From contig NC_053133.1 of assembly GCF_010015445.1 (NCBI RefSeq), positions 23,765,922 through 23,829,921 of the forward strand: a DNA stretch of 64,000 nucleotides, given 5' to 3'. The notes beneath the pieces were generated by a model. That model saw only the letters and a list, made by a program, of their open reading frames with translations, had not been told where the DNA came from and made no database searches. Of the stretch, positions 61,364 through 64,000 are shown in pieces; within the stretch, counting starts at the first letter, position 1; each line of letters begins with the position of its first letter. The position numbers and the translations under genes are program-made. The DNA comes from Perca fluviatilis. Lineage: Eukaryota; Chordata; Actinopteri; Perciformes; Percidae.

Positions 61364-61886
61364 GTTGTGTTCCATACACACGCTGAAGGCACTGCCCAAG
61401 TGTCCGCATTTTCAATTTGAGAGTGATAACGGGTTGTAAGCTTGAGTTTCCTTAAAGGTTGCACGCTCCTTAGGAAACGTTGCATGTGCTTTAAGAAATA
61501 GTCAAATTCTGATGCTTCAGTGTATCATGTGGAAAGTCAAATAGTTTTCGCAGTGTAGTTTTTTGTTATTTTCAAGAAAAACAAAGTACTTAAGTTCATA
61601 TTGTATGAGTGTATGTGCGTTTCCAAAAGTAAATGAATAAGAGAGTAGTTGAGGTGGTCACAAATTTGTATTGAGGTAACTGTGCCAAACGTTAATTTTT
61701 AACCACAAAATCAATGGCAATTGATTAAAAAAAGCTAATTACAGTCTATGTGCATTACCAGTTATGGTGTAACAGCATCTTGTTAGCGGTAATTCTTGAT
61801 ATTGTCAATAAATGTCTGGTTTAGAGCTGCAACTAACAATTGACATTATCAATTAATATATTGATTCTTTTTTTCACTTACTGTAC

Positions 61887-62144
61887 TTAAAGTGATGGTT
61901 CGGAGTAATTTCACCCCAGGGTCCTTTGCACCATGACCTCGAGCCAAACACCCCCCCCAGAAGCTTTTTTCACCTGGGTCGAACATTGGGAGAGTTAGCG
62001 TTATCGGCTGAATAGCTTAGCGCAGGGGCTAATGGACCCACGTTTGTATCTCGTAAATGACCCCACTAATAATGCCCAAAATGATACCAAACTTCTACAC
62101 TAGTACAAATAGGTTATGCACTCATAAAACGATGGATTGGAAAG
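61887..62144 (+). mobile_element. Truncated copy (one arm) of the 6.6-kb TTAA element
   Basis: Starts TTAA then AGTGATGGTTCGGAGTAATT and matches the left arm of 6,610-6,985 through ACGATGGATTGGAAAGTT. Homology then ends abruptly, and no right arm or second TTAA-bounded terminus follows. Confidence 0.85.
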
Positions 62145-62578
62145 TTGGGGCTTTAATCGTTACTGTGCTGGAGAGGATGTTCATTTTACTTGCACAGTGT
62201 GATAATTGTACATTTTATTTCAGTATTTGTAAATATTTGTTATTTTTAATATAATATATTTAATATTTGTTAATTCCTTTGGCTACAGACTTAGGCTAAA
62301 CATTTGACATAATATAAACAATATGGTATTCAAACTTTTGACTGCTTTCTTTAATAACTAAATAACACAATACTTGTACTTTTACTTTTCAGTACTTGAG
62401 TATTACATTTTAAAATAAACTACTTGCAATACTTAAGTACAAAAAATGTTTAATACTTTAGTACTTATACTTAAGTGTTGTGCTTAAAGAGCACTTCTAC
62501 TTCTACTCAAGTCACTTTTTTGATAGAGCACTTGTACTTTTACTCAAGTATGGGTCTCTAGTACTTTATACACCTCTG
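62145..62578 (-). mobile_element. Tol2-like hAT end, 5'-truncated
   Basis: The right end GTACTTTATACACCTCTG (ending 62,578) is the inverse of the CAGAGGTGTA-type terminus of Tol2-like hATs. It is preceded by about 240 bp of TACTTTTACT, ACTTGAGTA and TACTTAAGTA motifs. Its other terminus is not found. It may have inserted into, and truncated, the TTAA element to its left. No transposase. Confidence 0.7.
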
Positions 62579-63616
62579 CCTGGCACCAAAGAACCAAACG
62601 GAATAGAATAAAGACGTAAAATAAAAACAAATTATCGCTTTAAAATACCTATATGAGGGAAAATATGCTAAACACATACAATGAAATGCATTGAGCCGCT
62701 TTCTTTCGCTTCAATGTGAAAGACGCCACAAAAAAAAGTTTCCAGGAGGAAGTGTATTTTCTCTGAGTTTTCCATTAAGTGGGGTGCTGCTGTGCAGAGT
62801 ATATTCTCGGGTTGCAGTGCTGATACTGTTTGTTGTACTCTGCATGGACTCTATAACATCCTATATTCCTGCTGTAGCCCTGTGCATTCAGCTGACTGAT
62901 CAGAGGAGACAGCCTGCCGGTGCATACACCCCTGTACATTCAAAGAATAAACACAGCAGAGCTTGAGCCTTGTATCTGATGCACTGCATGTGGTTTGATC
63001 ACAAAGGCGTCATTGCAAATTGTTGCATGGAATTCATTCAGTTCAGGGTTACAAATTTGGAATTTTTATACTTTTGCTATTGATGGTGATGATGCTGTTT
63101 TTGTTCGTCATACTAAAAGAAGGAAAACACTTTTTTTAAATCATGAAATCAAAGGAGGAATTAATTAACTTTATTTATTATTATAATTTTAATAATATTT
63201 TTATTTATTTTTTGATGTCTGTGAACAATGGGAGGAATATACAAAGACATGCTTTCTAAATTTAACAATGTAATCAAATGATTGGATGAATAATTACAAA
63301 TGGATTACATTTTCTTTAAACATTTTGGAATCAAACACTGTTCCCATTTAATGTTTGTTGACCACACAGTCTCCCAAACGAGTAATTGGGATCAGGCCTT
63401 TAATCTAATAAGTATCTATCCTCCCCATTGACGTTACTAACTCTGCATTTGTGTCAAACTGTGGTGTACAAACAGGCAAAAGATCAATAAATTTCAATGG
63501 TTCAATAAGTGTGTAGCCTCAGGCCTCGGGTTGAAAACCAGCCTCCGTGCCATAAACCCCAATTTTCTGTACCTTGGATCCTCTCATCAAACCGACTGCT
63601 GTAGCCCCCTTTTCAC
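62579..63616. other. Unique DNA; possible LTR-like block at 62,690-63,000
   Basis: 62,690-63,000 is less AT-rich, has AATAAA at about 62,947 followed by a GAGCTTGAGCCTTGTATCTG block, and could be the U3/R/U5 remnant of a solo LTR. No ends or duplication were identified. The remainder is AT-rich without recognised features. Confidence 0.25.
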
Positions 63617-64000
63617 TAGGGGTGGGGGGAAAAAAACGATACATCATCGCGATATTTTCTGTGGCAATACTGTATCGATACGGAGACGGCAAGTATCGAT
63701 CTTTTATTAAATATGTGTTGGTCAGTTTGTCTGCTTGACAATCCCATTTTTCAGCAATAAAAGTGAGGTGAGGAGAACAAACGGAGAAATCTGTTGTTAG
63801 AATAATTTACATTATCAAAGGATAGCCGGAACCACTGAAGTTATATCAAAGTTTCTTTACTTGCAAGTAGAGTCAAATTCAAGCACTTAAAGCAAAGCAT
63901 AAAATATGACTGATGACTAAGCTTTCTACAACAGCTTTTGTAATACAATGTAGAATGTAATAAAACTCTAATAAAGAGTCCATGTCGTCAGTTATCTCAG
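63617..64000 (+). mobile_element. hAT-like element, left end only (runs off the window)
   Basis: TAGGGGTGGGGGG is followed by ACGATACATCATCGCGATAT, then GGCAATACTGTATCGATACG and AAGTATCGATCTTTTATTA. This is the well-known start of a teleost hAT family with GTGGGCGATA-type ends. The right end lies beyond the window. Confidence 0.65.

Noticed and set aside
55973..62578. One 6.6-kb Tol2-like element spanning both TACTTTTAC-rich ends
   Set aside because: The left element has its own right-hand part ending at 57,950, and the 8 bases flanking the outer ends do not match, so these are two separate fragments.

Overview
The window looks like about 64 kb of a teleost (probably percomorph) nuclear genome. 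It is AT-rich, full of dinucleotide microsatellites, and carries a fish-typical set of transposable elements: L2/Maui-like LINEs, a Gmr1-type Gypsy LTR retrotransposon, Tol2-like and other hAT elements, and several non-autonomous families flanked by TTAA or by 9-bp duplications. I found no host protein-coding exon, rRNA gene or intact tRNA gene that I could defend. The window therefore reads as intergenic or intronic DNA, and essentially all recognisable coding sequence is transposon-derived and broken.

Layout. 1-25,200 is mostly unique AT-rich DNA holding a TTAA-flanked inverted-repeat element (6.6-7.5 kb), one copy of a short-TIR family (15.06-15.47 kb) and a 121-bp CA array (23.4 kb). 25.2-36.5 kb is a nested cluster: the 3' end of one L2 LINE, a roughly 640-bp hAT MITE with an exact 8-bp target duplication, a 6.4-kb Gypsy/Gmr1 element inserted inside that MITE with its own exact 5-bp duplication, then a second, 5'-truncated L2/Maui LINE. 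37.06-38.94 kb is a DNA transposon with a perfect 9-bp duplication that carries a RecQ-like helicase P-loop fragment and was later split by a 5'-truncated LINE. 39.18-39.62 kb is a second element of the 15-kb family, also with a near-perfect 9-bp duplication. 40.4-41.2 kb is a minus-strand L2 3' end. 43.8 and 52.4-53.1 kb hold two more TTAA-flanked elements, the latter carrying a small charged exon-like ORF. 54.2-63.0 kb is a dense patch of hAT pieces, an inverted pair of a 400-480 bp repeat with a tRNA-like segment, and a truncated copy of the 6.6-kb element. Another hAT end opens at 63.6 kb and runs off the window.

The most informative unit is the Gypsy element. Integrase lies upstream of reverse transcriptase (the order that defines the Gmr1 clade), and gag contains a SCAN-like segment followed by one zinc knuckle. 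Its LTRs differ by only 4 substitutions and 2 indels, yet gag and pol carry several stops and frameshifts. A second theme is terminal-sequence logic: three different non-autonomous families here all begin AGTG directly after TTAA, and two others begin TAGYCT inside 9-bp duplications. This suggests that a few transposase systems mobilised many unrelated interiors.

Limits: family names rest on recognised motifs and termini read by eye. No database search, alignment score or conservation track was available.
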